Part shown: positions 51,478 to 62,173 of the stretch, piece by piece
Layout: every line of letters begins with the position of its first letter
Numbering within the stretch: position 1 is the first letter of the stretch
Source of the DNA: Paragorgia papillata
Taxonomy: Eukaryota > Cnidaria > Anthozoa > Scleralcyonacea > Coralliidae
Assembly (NCBI GenBank): GCA_035771165.1
Contig: JAWNZC010000470.1
Location: 2,020,001-2,084,000 of the forward strand
DNA: 64,000 nucleotides
Direction of reading: 5' to 3'
The notes under the pieces: model-generated
Seen by the model: only the letters and a program-made list of their open reading frames with translations
The model's database searches: none
Told to the model about the DNA's origin: nothing
Position numbers and translations under genes: made by a program

Positions 51478-52337
51478 TTTTACATCACTGTAGGGCCGTC
51501 GAGAATGGAGGGCAGGGGGAAGCAATTTGCCCCAGGAATCCATATCCTGTGGTCTCAGAAGAATTCACAAAATCCCAAGAAAATCACAATTGCAATCTAA
51601 CTTATAGTGTTGTGGCAAAAAAAGACGAGCATATTGCCTTTTTCATACAGAAAATGCACTTTCAAAGACCCAATAATTCAAAAATCTCCCTGGGGTCATG
51701 CCTCTGGATCCCACAAGCCAGATCTCTCCACATGATCATGTTGCCCCGAGTCTTCGCTCGTCTCTCGTTGGACCTGCGTCGCTGTATACCCGTATGTTAA
51801 TTCGAGACCTGAAGCTGCCGTAGATTTACATTTAAGAAATTGGAAATATCAGCCTGTGTTTATATAGCCAGTGATGCAAAATGTTTACGGCAAGGGTTTA
51901 GAATTAGAAGTACTTGTGAACCCTCCTAAACTAATTTAAGTGTATATAAACATGAGGTGGTCCATTTTCTATTTCTTTCATGAAATAAGACTGGGATCGT
52001 GTTTACATATAATCTAAATGCGTATCTTATAAATATTTATACTGTATATACTGTTTATAATACAAATATATAAAGAACGTATTTATAGAGTTACTTCAAA
52101 ATGTTTAATACTAAAGAAAAAGTTGTCTATACGTTTAACGATTTTAAAGATAAATAATTCTATTCCTGTACCCAAGCTGACAAGATTGACTTTTAGTCAG
52201 TATATTTTCCTTTTTAAAGGTGTTAGAACTATAGACTTCAAGTGGGCTTGTACTATATATACTTGTGTTTATTTTGTTAAATGTGTAAGAACAGTAATGT
52301 ACCAGAATGTTCAGTAATTATACGATATGTAAAGTGA
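51478..52337. other. Probable 3' UTR and spacer
   Basis: AT-rich sequence after the TRIM-NHL stop, with no ORF of interest and no repeat recognised apart from short tata tracts. Confidence 0.35.
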
Positions 52338-52490
52338 AAAGGTACCAACTGACGAGATTTCAGCGACAAAATATTAACGTTTCGATCGGGGTCCTTCATC
52401 ATTTTTTTCTGGTGTTTCGTTGCTAAAACTCTTGGCAAAATCTTGGCAGTTTACTACCTATGCAGCACTCTACTTTTTTACACTATGTAT
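52338..52490. repeat. Copy of the dispersed aagtagagtgctgc family
   Basis: Plus strand ends ctacctatgcagcactctac-ttttttacac. On the minus strand the start is gtaaaaaagtagagtgctgc, as in PAIP1 intron 3. It contains, on the minus strand, TGATGA-aggaccccgatc-GAAACGTT, a hammerhead-like core lacking the leading C. Confidence 0.55.
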
Positions 52491-52794
52491 ATATTGTTTA
52501 TAATATATTGTTTGTACAAAGTACATATTACTTATCATGTTATGGTATGTAGTGTTTACATAAAACATATTTGGTTAATATGAGTGAACATACTTTTCTG
52601 AAGGCTTTAAATAAATGTTATCTTTGTACTATGCATGTAGAAAGAACAAATCTTACGCTAAAATTATTGGTTAGATGCAAAATTTCTATTTACTCTAAAA
52701 CGTCGTACACGATTGTTATGTCAATGTAAAACGTGTTCTAACTGTTAAGATTTCAGAAAACATAGAAATGATCTATCATATGCATAACACTCTT

Positions 52795-53300
52795 AATCCC
52801 CCTGTACTGGTATTGTACTGTACTGTACTGTATACTGTACTGTACTTGTACTGTACTTGTACTTGTACTGTAATTGTTCTGTAATTGTACTGTACTGTAC
52901 TGTACTGTACTGTAATTATGCTGCACTGTACTGTAATTGTGCTGTACTGTACTGTACTTGTACTGTAATTATGCTGTACTGTACTGTAATTGTGATGTAC
53001 TGTACTGTAATTATGCTGTACTGTACTGTAATTGTGCTGTACTGTACTGTAATTATGATGTAATGTACTGTAATTGTGCTGTACTGTACTTGTACTGTAC
53101 TGTAATTGTACTGTACTTGTACTCGTATTGTATTGTACTTGCACTCGTATTGTACTGTACTATACTGTAATTGTACTGTACTGTACTTGTACTCTATTGT
53201 ACTTGTACCGTACTTCTACTGTACCGTACTTCTACTGTACCGTACTTCTACTGTACCGTACTTCTACCATACTTCTACTGTACCGTACTTGTACTGTACG
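52795..53300. repeat. (CTGTA)n-based minisatellite
   Basis: About 500 bp of ctgta pentamers with regular interruptions (aattgtg, aattatg, cttgta). Higher-order units of ~20-25 bp are visible, such as ctgtactgtaattatg. Near its end the unit changes to taccgtacttctactg. Translations are artefacts. Confidence 0.9.
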
Positions 53301-53502
53301 CAAATCATATATCACGCAAACGTTACAGTCATCATTTTGTGGTACACCAACATTGTTATGGGGGGAGGGGGTGTATATTCGGGGCCAAGGTAAATTAATA
53401 TAATAAAATAATACAATAAAACATTTCATTTCTAGTTCGTTACAGGATTTTTGTCAATGATTGTAGTATATAATCAAATTTGTTTCACAAAAATTGCGAC
53501 TA

Positions 53503-53692
53503 GGGTAGAACCTCGCTATTTCGCCAACTCTGTTATCTCAAAAACCTCGCTATTTCAAACAAGAGTTGATTTCCCTTCCACTTTTTTCCACTGTTTTACA
53601 GTATAATTTACCTCGTTGTCTCAAACTCTCGCTATCCAGACGAGTACTATTCTTTCCCTCCTTTGAGAGTTCAGGATGGCGGGGTTCTACTG
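53503..53692. mobile_element. pogo/Tigger-like MITE
   Basis: Ends gggtagaacctcgcta and gcggggttctactg are inverted and flanked by TA (53501-53502, 53693-53694). Internal variants of ctcgctatttc recur. It ends ~80 bp from the reductase stop codon. Confidence 0.6.
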
Positions 53693-53769
53693 TATTACAA
53701 AAATTAGTATAATTTCAAGAATAATTTCACGCTATGGAGATAAAGTTTATAAATGTTAGATGTAATTGT

Positions 53770-53835
53770 TTAAAAAGGTTCGTGAAATGGAAAATGAGGA
53801 TTTGCAGCATCACGTGGTACTCGCTTACCATCGAC
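53770..53835 (-). CDS. Aldo-keto reductase last exon
   Basis: [20 protein letters not shown] then F and stop (53770-53772). The acceptor ttcttag is at 53836. The xHPxxPFxxPF ending is typical of the AKR1 C-terminal loop. Confidence 0.85.
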   Translation of the reverse strand, partial: VDGKRVPRDAANPHFPFHEPF

Positions 53836-56800
53836 CTAAGAAGAACAAAAGTATTATGTTGGCCATGTATGAGGCTATATGGTGTTACTAAAACTTTTTG
53901 AAAGAAAGTTTAGTACGTGCAAACAAGACTTCTTTCTGCATTCGGTGTTTTTAAAATCGGAAGAATCACTATTATTTTTTTGAACTCGTGCATGTAAGTA
54001 AGTTGCTCAAACTTGTAAAAAATTATTTCCTCCTGTAATTCTAAAGTTGACGTTGTCATATAAATAGATATTTGGCACTGGATATTTAACAATTAGACAA
54101 CGAGACCGCGTTTTCTATTTAACAATTAGTCACCTCAGTCTCGGTGACTATCGGTGTATTTACCTCGCCGCGAAATTGTTTTAGTATAATTTCAGAGGTT
54201 GATAAAAAACCAATAACGTTGAAACAAAAACTTTTAAACAACTGCTTTCATTTTAACAGTGGTGATTCTGTTTATTCACAGACGATGTTAGCAAACCAGT
54301 CTTTGTCAGTAAATAATTTAAAAAAAAAAGTAAACAACATCCTACTTTGGAACTGAACTTGTACATACATTCAAATATATGCTAAAAAGACTTTTATTCT
54401 GGTGTTTTGGATCCTGTGTTACGGCTTTTTTTGCACTTAATTCATGTTCAATATGTTCTTCACTCATGACGAAGTTTTCGAAAACATCGTTACGACCATA
54501 ACATAGCCAAACATACAAAAGATACGGATCTATCTTGAATTATAGAAAATATGCTTCCCTACCTTTATAAAGTTTTGTTTTTACGATATTTGATATGTAC
54601 AACATCTCAGTGATTTCAATGTTTTCAGTATTATGCTCTTTTGTTTGTCTCAAAAACTACAGACCCCATTTTGAAAAAAAAATAATCAACAGTTCAATGA
54701 ATCAACAAATTCTAAAATCTCATACTTCAAAATGACAACTCCGAGGGGGGGACTGAAACGAGTAAAGTCAGTGCAGTCTTGAATAAGTACCAGTCTCTTT
54801 TCCAAAACTACTTTTGAAGAACAATTTCTTGTGATGCAATAGTCACCGCGCTGGGCGGTGACTATTACCAGCGCCCTGCTATTACCTCAGATTCACCGCT
54901 GAGCGAATCAATCAGAAAGCTGGAAAGCCTCTTTTCCACTATGAAATTATCTAAGAGCTGATAGACTACAGAAAACGAGGGCGAGTTGTCTAATTGTTTT
55001 AGTATCAACCATAAACAACTTTTCTTTAACGTAAAGAAGTCTTATCAAACATTGTTCCAAATTTTCAGATAGTTTTACCTTTTTGTTTGCAGAAGTCTCC
55101 CCATTCAAAATGTAGAGTAGTTCGATGGCACACGATAAACAATCGCTCACAAAAAACGAGATTGTAATTACTTTGCTTCAAATTTTGTGTAGATACATGT
55201 ATACTCCATAGGCATAAGCGAATTCATTTTCTTATTAAAAAATGTCAAACTGAACAATTTTCCATTACTTTCGGGCCAATGTTTTCATGATTTCATCACT
55301 CGTATATAAATTTTAGCGGACGCCATGTTTGGCCTAGTTTCCAGGTTTTGCTTGCAGCGTGAATATGTCGTGACTTCTGATTAGTCGGGATAGGAATATT
55401 CCAGTTATAACAAGGTTTGTCATTAGATAACGCTACTGGTGTTCTATCACCAATAGACCACTAGTAGCTCAGCCAATCAGAATGCCGAATTTATAATAGC
55501 CCACTAGTTGGTTGATTACTAAATACCATTATACCTGACGGTACATAGTCATAGTCAAGAAAGATTTTGTTAGAAGGACAAACATTTTACCTCAATCATT
55601 GGAATACAAGCTCTCCATGGTCGGTGGAATGATTCAATTACCGCCATATCTTCAGACGATAAACTAAAGTCAAATACCTAAATCATAAAAAAAGACCGTG
55701 TTTACAAATACAAGTTACGGTTCAATTTTAACCTCAATGTTTTTATTATAGTACAATTTTACGTAAACAAAATTTTGTTGTAGAAAGTATATACATGTAT
55801 ATAAGTATTTTTAAAATATTGCACAATTTGGACTGTCCTGACCAGTTAAGAGATACTTTCAAATTTAGATGTAATATGCATGACAGAGACTTGAGAGATA
55901 AAACGGTGCTTAATCTCCCTAAGGTTAAAAGTGCAATTGGACAATCCATGTTTAAGTATGCTGGTGCAAAGGACTGGAATTCTTTGCCTTCGAATTTCAT
56001 AGAAATTACATCTATCACCAGTTTTAAACGTTCTATTTATACGTATCTTTCAGAAATCGACAATAAGTCTCATATCTGCAGTATATAATTTGTAGTTAGT
56101 AATTGTTTTTAAGTTATTATTGTGTAGATAGTTTAGTTATAATATTCATAAGCACTGTTCTCCCGTTCATACCAGCAGCTATGCTGATGGGATGATTAAC
56201 AGTATAAATAAAGTTTTTATTATTATTATTATTAACTTATATCAGAAATGTTGTTGTTCAATCCACCATAGCAAAAACGATGGCGGCTGTACGTTTACTG
56301 CAATATAAGCCTGCACAAGCCTTCAAATACGTTCTGACAAGAGCAAAACAATGCTTGTCAACGTAAGTTTAATAGACAACAGCTTTCTTTTGATCAATTT
56401 TAGTATTCTTGCAGCTTCTTCGAGATATAGTTTTTGCTGAACGCAAAGGATTATGGTAAAATTATAAATTTTCACCGCGGGTTCTCAGGTTTTTCTTCTT
56501 CCTCTACAAAATCAACATCATAGTAGTTGCCCAGTTAATTCTACGAACTTGTTCCATCATGGAGTGAGGGCTATTAGGTTATCAGTATCTAAATACTGCG
56601 TCACCCTCAATAAATGAAATCGTTTTAATTAGAGAGGATGTTCTGGCAAAAATTCAAATTCACAAGGTTCGTACCAAATAGAACAAGCAACTTTTATACT
56701 CTGACTTTGTCTAAAGTAGCAGTAACTGTTGCAGTATATTATATACCGTAGTCAGTACCTCACTGTTCTCTTTAATTCTGCTAGGGGAAGTACTCTTGGG

Positions 56801-59399
56801 GATGACAACAAGACCTCGCTCAATCTGAAATCTGATACAAACTTGTGCAGCTGTTTTGTTGTATTTCTTTGCAATTGCAATAATCTTTTCATCCTCCATT
56901 AAAAGTGGTTCACCATCTTTTGCCCACGGACGATCTGGTGATCCTAAAGGACTATACGCTGTCACTACAACAAATAATAACTTAATTATTTTTTTAACTG
57001 AACCGTTTTCTTACACGGATACTGCGCACGAATACATATCGTTGCACTTAAAGGAGAAATAAGACGCCTTTGTGTAAATAAGTTATTTTTAACAAACGTA
57101 AAGAATATTTTTTTAAAAGGTTTTGTAATTTATTTTTTTTAATATTATTTATTTATTTGCTTTTACCACAACATTATATTACATGAATACAACAAGTAAC
57201 ACGATGGCTGAGAGAGAAAAACAGGACTATCGCCCCAATCGACATTGAATTTATATTTCATTGAATTTATCCGTGATAGTACTTTATTTCATGAATCAAA
57301 TGTTAAATTAAAAATTAATGAAGTCATAAAATGTATTTATCGATAAATATACAGTATGAAAAGTACGAGTGAGTGAAGAGATTGTGAGTGAAGTGAGTGT
57401 GTTTTCACCATCTAACTGCGCGTTTATATTCTTCCATTATCTGATTACGCCATTCACGCACCGGGTAAAAAATAACCAATGACAAAAACATAAATTACCA
57501 CGTCATTGCGTCTTGGATATCCCGGGAAAACACCCCCAGGGCCAGGTACAATAAGCCAGTTCGTAATCTCGACTGCACATCAAAATAACGCACAAAATAA
57601 CGTATCACACTTCTCTGAAGACGACTTGAGAACACGAGGTCCCAAAAGCTCAGAAATTTAATAAAAATACGGTTTAATAGTTTAATAAACTCTTTGCCAA
57701 TGGATATACACAGCATAAAATACAATTACACAATATTACAAAGAGCAAAATGGCTGGCTGGATAGTGGCAGGGGGCAACTTAATTCCCATTTTTGAGCCA
57801 CTCTCCTTACAGAAAAACAAAAGAACGAAATACAATTAAATATAAATTAAAGAGATTTTATTGGTGAAACAACATCTACAGTCTGTGCTAACGGTGAATA
57901 TACTGTAAGTTAGAGGAAAAACAGCTGGGGAGCAAAAAACAGTTACAGAAAACCATTGTAAACCTACTCGTTGCCGTCTCCCTAACATAAAGATTTATTT
58001 CCTGATTACGTTTTTAAGCTCTTGTATACACTGATCTGTAACTGTATACAGAGTTGATCTACTTGTACATGCACAACATATATTGATCAGTACAATTGAG
58101 TCATCAGATGTTTACTGTATACATCTTGTAGCACAGTACAAATAACAATAAAACAAACATTATACTAACCAACAATTCCATTCTCTTTGCAGAAATTTAT
58201 TAGATTCTTTTGATTTAAATATGGATGACACTCAATCTGAAGAACTGATGGTTTAATTCTACCTTTTGACACTATTTCAGCAACTTGTTTGCTATTAAAG
58301 TTGGACAGGCCTAAAAAAACAAAACAAAATGAACCTCTAGTGCTCAAACAACGTACAGATTAATACTTGGAGCAATTTTAGAGTACCCAAGGGCGTTGGT
58401 TTGGCGTGTGGCATGTGTGGCAGCATCAGGCACACATGATTCGTCAGATTTTCAGAAACAGTTGGCAAATTTTTATTTAACAGCTCGGCGATCAAATATG
58501 TGCCTGAGAATACCAGTCCACAATTTGAAACGACATTAAATGCAAAAACTAACTAAAAAGTGGCAGTTTTCCAGTCTTCCAACTTACACAATACAGCAAT
58601 ACTATGAACAGTTTACAATCACCCCATCTTTTAACTAGTACAGTATCTGTGTGTATTGAATTCGTACATGTTTGTAGGTTATAATATATTAATATAGAAC
58701 CCTCCAATATTTAAGCTCATAAGTACACTTATTTTTGAGCCTTGAATCTTTTATAGGGGGGCTGCTACTTTCAAACGAGAACGCAAGTCATCGCAAGTTG
58801 GCAGTCACAAATTTCTGTGGTGGTCGTTCGAACACCCATATTAACAAAATAAAGGTTTCAGGAGTGTTTTAAACAAGTTTTAACTTTGTCACGGCACATA
58901 ATATTTTCGGGAAATTGTTCAGAGGGCTGGCTGAGATAGATGACTTGCATTCTCGTTTAATTAGGGCTTAAGACAGCTAGACGAAGGACAACATTTGATT
59001 GAGAAATTACTTTTATCTTTCTTAGTTGTTATACTCGCATGTCAGTTCCATGAATTTAGATAGTATCTTGGAAAGTTTGCACCATGTTTGTAATAAAAGT
59101 GTTAACAACCATAAAAATTTCTCACCAATAGACCGTACAAGACCTTCATCCACCAATTTCTCCATTTCCTGCCATGATTCAAAAGGATCTACATATGAAT
59201 ATTTCATACTTCCATCAGCATTCTTAGGAAAATTATCATCACCAGACTTAAATCCAAAAGGCCAGTGAATAAGATAAAGATCTAAATAATCGAGCTGCAA
59301 GTCTTGTAAACTTTTTATAGAAGCTGGTCTCACATCCTCTGCACCATGTTTTGTGTTCCATAATTTAGAAGTTACAAACAAATCCTTTCTTTCAACAAC
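53770..59399 (-). CDS. Aldo-keto reductase, 3' five exons (partial)
   Basis: NADPH-dependent reductase of carbonyl compounds (AKR superfamily, AKR1-like). Exons in transcript order: 59126-59399, 58170-58310, 56759-56964, 55591-55677, 53770-53835; phases agree and all introns are GT-AG. They give 257 residues. The visible catalytic Lys lies in LFVTSKLW and the His in LDLYLIHWP. The substrate/cofactor motifs [29 protein letters not shown] and the NADPH site [15 protein letters not shown] follow, and the C-terminus is [15 protein letters not shown]. The N-terminal ~60-70 residues, with the catalytic Asp and Tyr, must be encoded further right; I found no such exon before 64 kb. Confidence 0.9.
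55591..55677 (-). CDS. Aldo-keto reductase exon ([11 protein letters not shown])
   Basis: 29 codons, [20 protein letters not shown] to CIPMIE; acceptor gatttag, donor gtaaaa. It matches the conserved FxLSxEDM helix and following loop of AKR proteins. Confidence 0.9.
55780..56232 (+). mobile_element. 5'-truncated LINE 3' end (CR1/L2-type) in a reductase intron
   Basis: The 97-codon frame at 55795-56088 ends [20 protein letters not shown] then KRSIYTYL, the usual C-terminus of CR1/L2-type ORF2 (DWNxLPxxx...SFKxxLxxYL). A 3' UTR follows and the element ends in an (att)n tail at about 56216-56232. Confidence 0.7.
56280..56362 (+). CDS. Candidate first exon, mitochondrial-presequence-like
   Basis: ATG after gcaaaaacg, 27 codons ([20 protein letters not shown] then RAKQCLS), and a strong donor AC|gtaagt. 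Basic, no acidic residue, amphipathic, like a mitochondrial targeting peptide. It is on the opposite strand to the reductase, inside its intron. No second exon was found, so this stays a guess. Confidence 0.3.
56759..56964 (-). CDS. Aldo-keto reductase exon (NADPH-binding)
   Basis: [20 protein letters not shown] to [15 protein letters not shown]; acceptor ttgtag, donor gtactg. It carries the Lys/Ser/Arg set that binds the 2'-phosphate of NADPH. Confidence 0.9.
58170..58310 (-). CDS. Aldo-keto reductase exon (GLSNFN)
   Basis: [14 protein letters not shown]... [11 protein letters not shown]... NFCKENGIV; acceptor tttttag, donor gttagt. It contains the Asn and Gln residues that line the nicotinamide pocket in this family. 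Confidence 0.9.
59126..59399 (-). CDS. Aldo-keto reductase exon with catalytic Lys and His
   Basis: Begins after ttgtag with [19 protein letters not shown] and ends EGLVRSIG with donor gtgaga. It includes [17 protein letters not shown] and the [12 protein letters not shown] helix. The first codon is in phase 0. Confidence 0.9.
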
Positions 59400-59589
59400 C
59401 TACAAATAAATAAATTTTGGTAATAATATACTACCGTAGCCATATAATTAATAATTATTTATTAATTTTGTAGTATTGCAGACATTCCAAAGCCCAGAGA
59501 ATGAGAAACTCAGGTGTTGTACCAACCTTGAACCCAGTACGAGGTTGGTAATTATCATACCTGTATGTGACAGTCTAAGTAAAACCAAC

Positions 59590-60700
59590 ATTTTCCAGTG
59601 AACTCGATGTATAAGTTAAAATGTGATACCTGGAACGCTAACGTCCAGTCATTCGGGGGGCAAAAAGTGAGGCAAAAAGTTCCAGGCCCTTGCGCGGTTT
59701 GCAGGTACGATTCAGTCTCCCACAAAATGTTTTTTACACGGTCACCGGTCTTCAGCGAACTGCGAAGACTCGAAAAGGTTTGAAAAATTATTTATTGAAT
59801 CATTTTATCACGCTTTGCTAAACGTGCATTTTAAATTTTGATTGGTTGTGCTATGCTGCCGAACTAATTATGCAGTGATTGTCTATTTGTTGCTATAGGA
59901 AAAGTCATTGTCTTTACAAAACGTGCACGAAGTTTGTCAGTGAAGAAATTAAATCAAATTTTCGTTATATTATAAACCATATATATTAGAGTTTCGTCAC
60001 TCCGAAGAGGATACAAAAAATCAACACAAACTTAGTATAGAATATGCCGTTTAGGTTAGTACCAGTTTCATCAGTTCGTTTTGTTTAAAAAGCATTCCGC
60101 ATTCGTACCGAAAACAACAACTAGCCATGAGTAAACGTGAAAAATAAACAATCAAGTTGTCAGTTTATATTTCTTAAAATATCATTAGTTACAAAAGGCC
60201 GTTTAACAAGACTGAACAAGAAATTAAAGGAGCAGAAATAAGAAAATGACATTAGATGTATATTATGAAATATCAAGTATCAATACGTCTTCAAACTCGT
60301 ACAAGAATAGCTTTCTCACTCTTGTTCTCACCTTTTCGGCTGGCTGTTTTTATCCTAGCCAGCAAAAGGACGTCTGTTTTCTCAGCCTATTCTCATCCCT
60401 AGCTTAATTTACTGTATAGTTTTGGACTGCTATACAGTAAATAAAACAACAACAGCGCTGCACAGCAATGGGAAACCATTAAATGCACGTTTAGTCTGAT
60501 AAATAATTTTTTCAAACCTTTTTTCGAGCCTTCGCAGTTCGCTCAAGACGGGCGGCCGTGTAAAAAACATTTTGTGGGAGACTGAATCGTACCTGCAAAC
60601 CGCGCAGGGGCCTGGAACTTTTTGCCTCACTTTTTAGTCCTTCGTTAGCGTTCCAGGTATCACATTTTAACTTATACATCGAGTTCACTGACATTTTCAA
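59590..60700. mobile_element. Element with ~200 bp inverted ends
   Basis: The left end (ccagtgaactcgatgtataa to gcgaagactcgaaaaggtt, 59596-59780) returns inverted at 60515-60695 with few differences. The interior has no recognised domain. It lies just upstream of the first reductase exon found. Confidence 0.7.
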
Positions 60701-60754
60701 GTGTCCTGATTTTAAGAGAATATACCAAAGTTACTTACAGTAGGTACTTTCAAC

Positions 60755-61169
60755 TAGAGGTGTGCGAATCCGATCCGATCAAATTTCGGATCGGATTTTG
60801 TTCTTTTTTTCTCGGATCGGATCGGATTTTGTTCTTCTTTTCTCAGATCGGATCGAATCGGATTTTGCACTTTTTACCCACATCAGATTCACTTTTGTCA
60901 CAAAACTAACAAATTCACTAGTTGTATGGACATTGCACAACATATGAACATTACTATTGCATAAGATTATTATTGTATACATGTAGTAGTTTTCTTAAAT
61001 TTATTTGTTCATTGGTTTTCTTTTCGGAAAGTTTGCGCAACTATTGCAACATATATCCGGTGTTTTAATTTTTTCGGACCGGATCGGATTTGAGCAGCTG
61101 TTTTCGGCATTGACATTTTGGCAAACCCTCGGATTATAAGGGGTCAATCCGATCCGACGCACACCACTA
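60755..61169. mobile_element. hAT-type MITE with perfect 8-bp TSD
   Basis: Ends tagaggtgtgcgaatccgat and atccgatccgacgcacacca-cta are inverted. Exact flanks ctttcaac at 60747-60754 and 61170-61177. Internally it repeats cggatcggat. Confidence 0.85.
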
Positions 61170-61682
61170 CTTTCAACCTTCATTTTCATTAAATTTGTTA
61201 TAGGAAAATTTTATGTAAATTGTAAATAGAATATTGAATTTCAGGAGCGGATCCAGAATTTCTACACACACCAGTAATTATAAGATAATTATAACCCTAA
61301 CACATTCAGCAGAGGAGTATTGAGAAAAGATGACAGTTGGTTAGTCAAAAGTGGGGTTTGAATCATGAGGGGAAAAAACCTGGATCCACCTATAGTTCAA
61401 ACAATCCAGGTTTTGACAATGTAGAAACAAGGATTATTCTGACAGGTTCGAATAATCCAGGGGGAATTAATATACTTTGCAAAATATTTCAACAGTACTA
61501 ATAAAAAAAAACTTCAGAAAATATTTGCAACTGTATTAAACACTTCTCTACTAGTAAAAAAAGTTTGCAAAATATGAAACTTTTGCATCTTGTGACTTTT
61601 TACATCCGTATATAGTTCTCTACTACCAGTAAAAAAAAGTTTGCAAAATACAAAAAATAATTACTACTCCTGAACACTAATC
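61170..61682. other. Spacer with no recognised gene
   Basis: Repeats a local phrase (actagtaaaaaaagtttgcaaaata near 61550 and 61625). Nothing else is recognised. Confidence 0.3.
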
Positions 61683-61897
61683 TTACTACCATTTGCGATC
61701 AACCGTTAGGCGTGAGAGTTAAAACGCGTTTGTTTACGTTTCAAATGTGCACGTTTAACTGAAAAATTTTACGTTTCAACAATACCCCAATCAATCAACC
61801 TGTCAAAAAATGGCGGGTGATTCATCAGGCTATTGTTAAAACATAAACAAACGCGTTTTAACTCTCATGCCTAACGGTTGATCGCAAATGGTAGTAA
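61683..61897. mobile_element. MITE with ~54 bp TIRs
   Basis: ttactaccatttgcgatcaa-ccgttaggc-gtgagagttaaaacgcgttt returns inverted at the right end with one or two mismatches. 215 bp; no target duplication was identified. Confidence 0.75.
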
Positions 61898-61924
61898 CAC
61901 TATTCCTGACATTATTCCTAATAC

Positions 61925-62110
61925 TAACCCCCCACCCTAAACCTAGTACAATTCAACCCGATAAACCTGAACCCTAACCCCACCCTAAACCTTAACCCTA
62001 ACATTAATCCTAATATCAACCACACCCTAACCCCCTTACCCCAATATTGAATATCACCCTATTAAAACCCTAACTTGTCACCTAACCTTAATCCCCAATG
62101 TTAACCTAAA
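61925..62110. repeat. Degenerate interstitial telomere-like tract (CCCTAA)n
   Basis: Many imperfect ccctaa/cctaac words (aaccctaaccccaccctaaa, ccttaaccctaacatt) on the plus strand, i.e. TTAGGG on the minus strand. TTAGGG is the telomere unit of most invertebrates outside arthropods and nematodes. The decay shows it is internal and old. Confidence 0.6.
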
Positions 62111-62173
62111 AGTAACAAGATGGAAAAGTTTCGTATTTTGTGAACTTTTTTTACTAGTATACATGTATATATA

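Noticed and set aside
52776..53403. ORFs of Tyr-Cys-Thr-Val-rich repeats
   Set aside because: Artefacts of the (CTGTA)n minisatellite.
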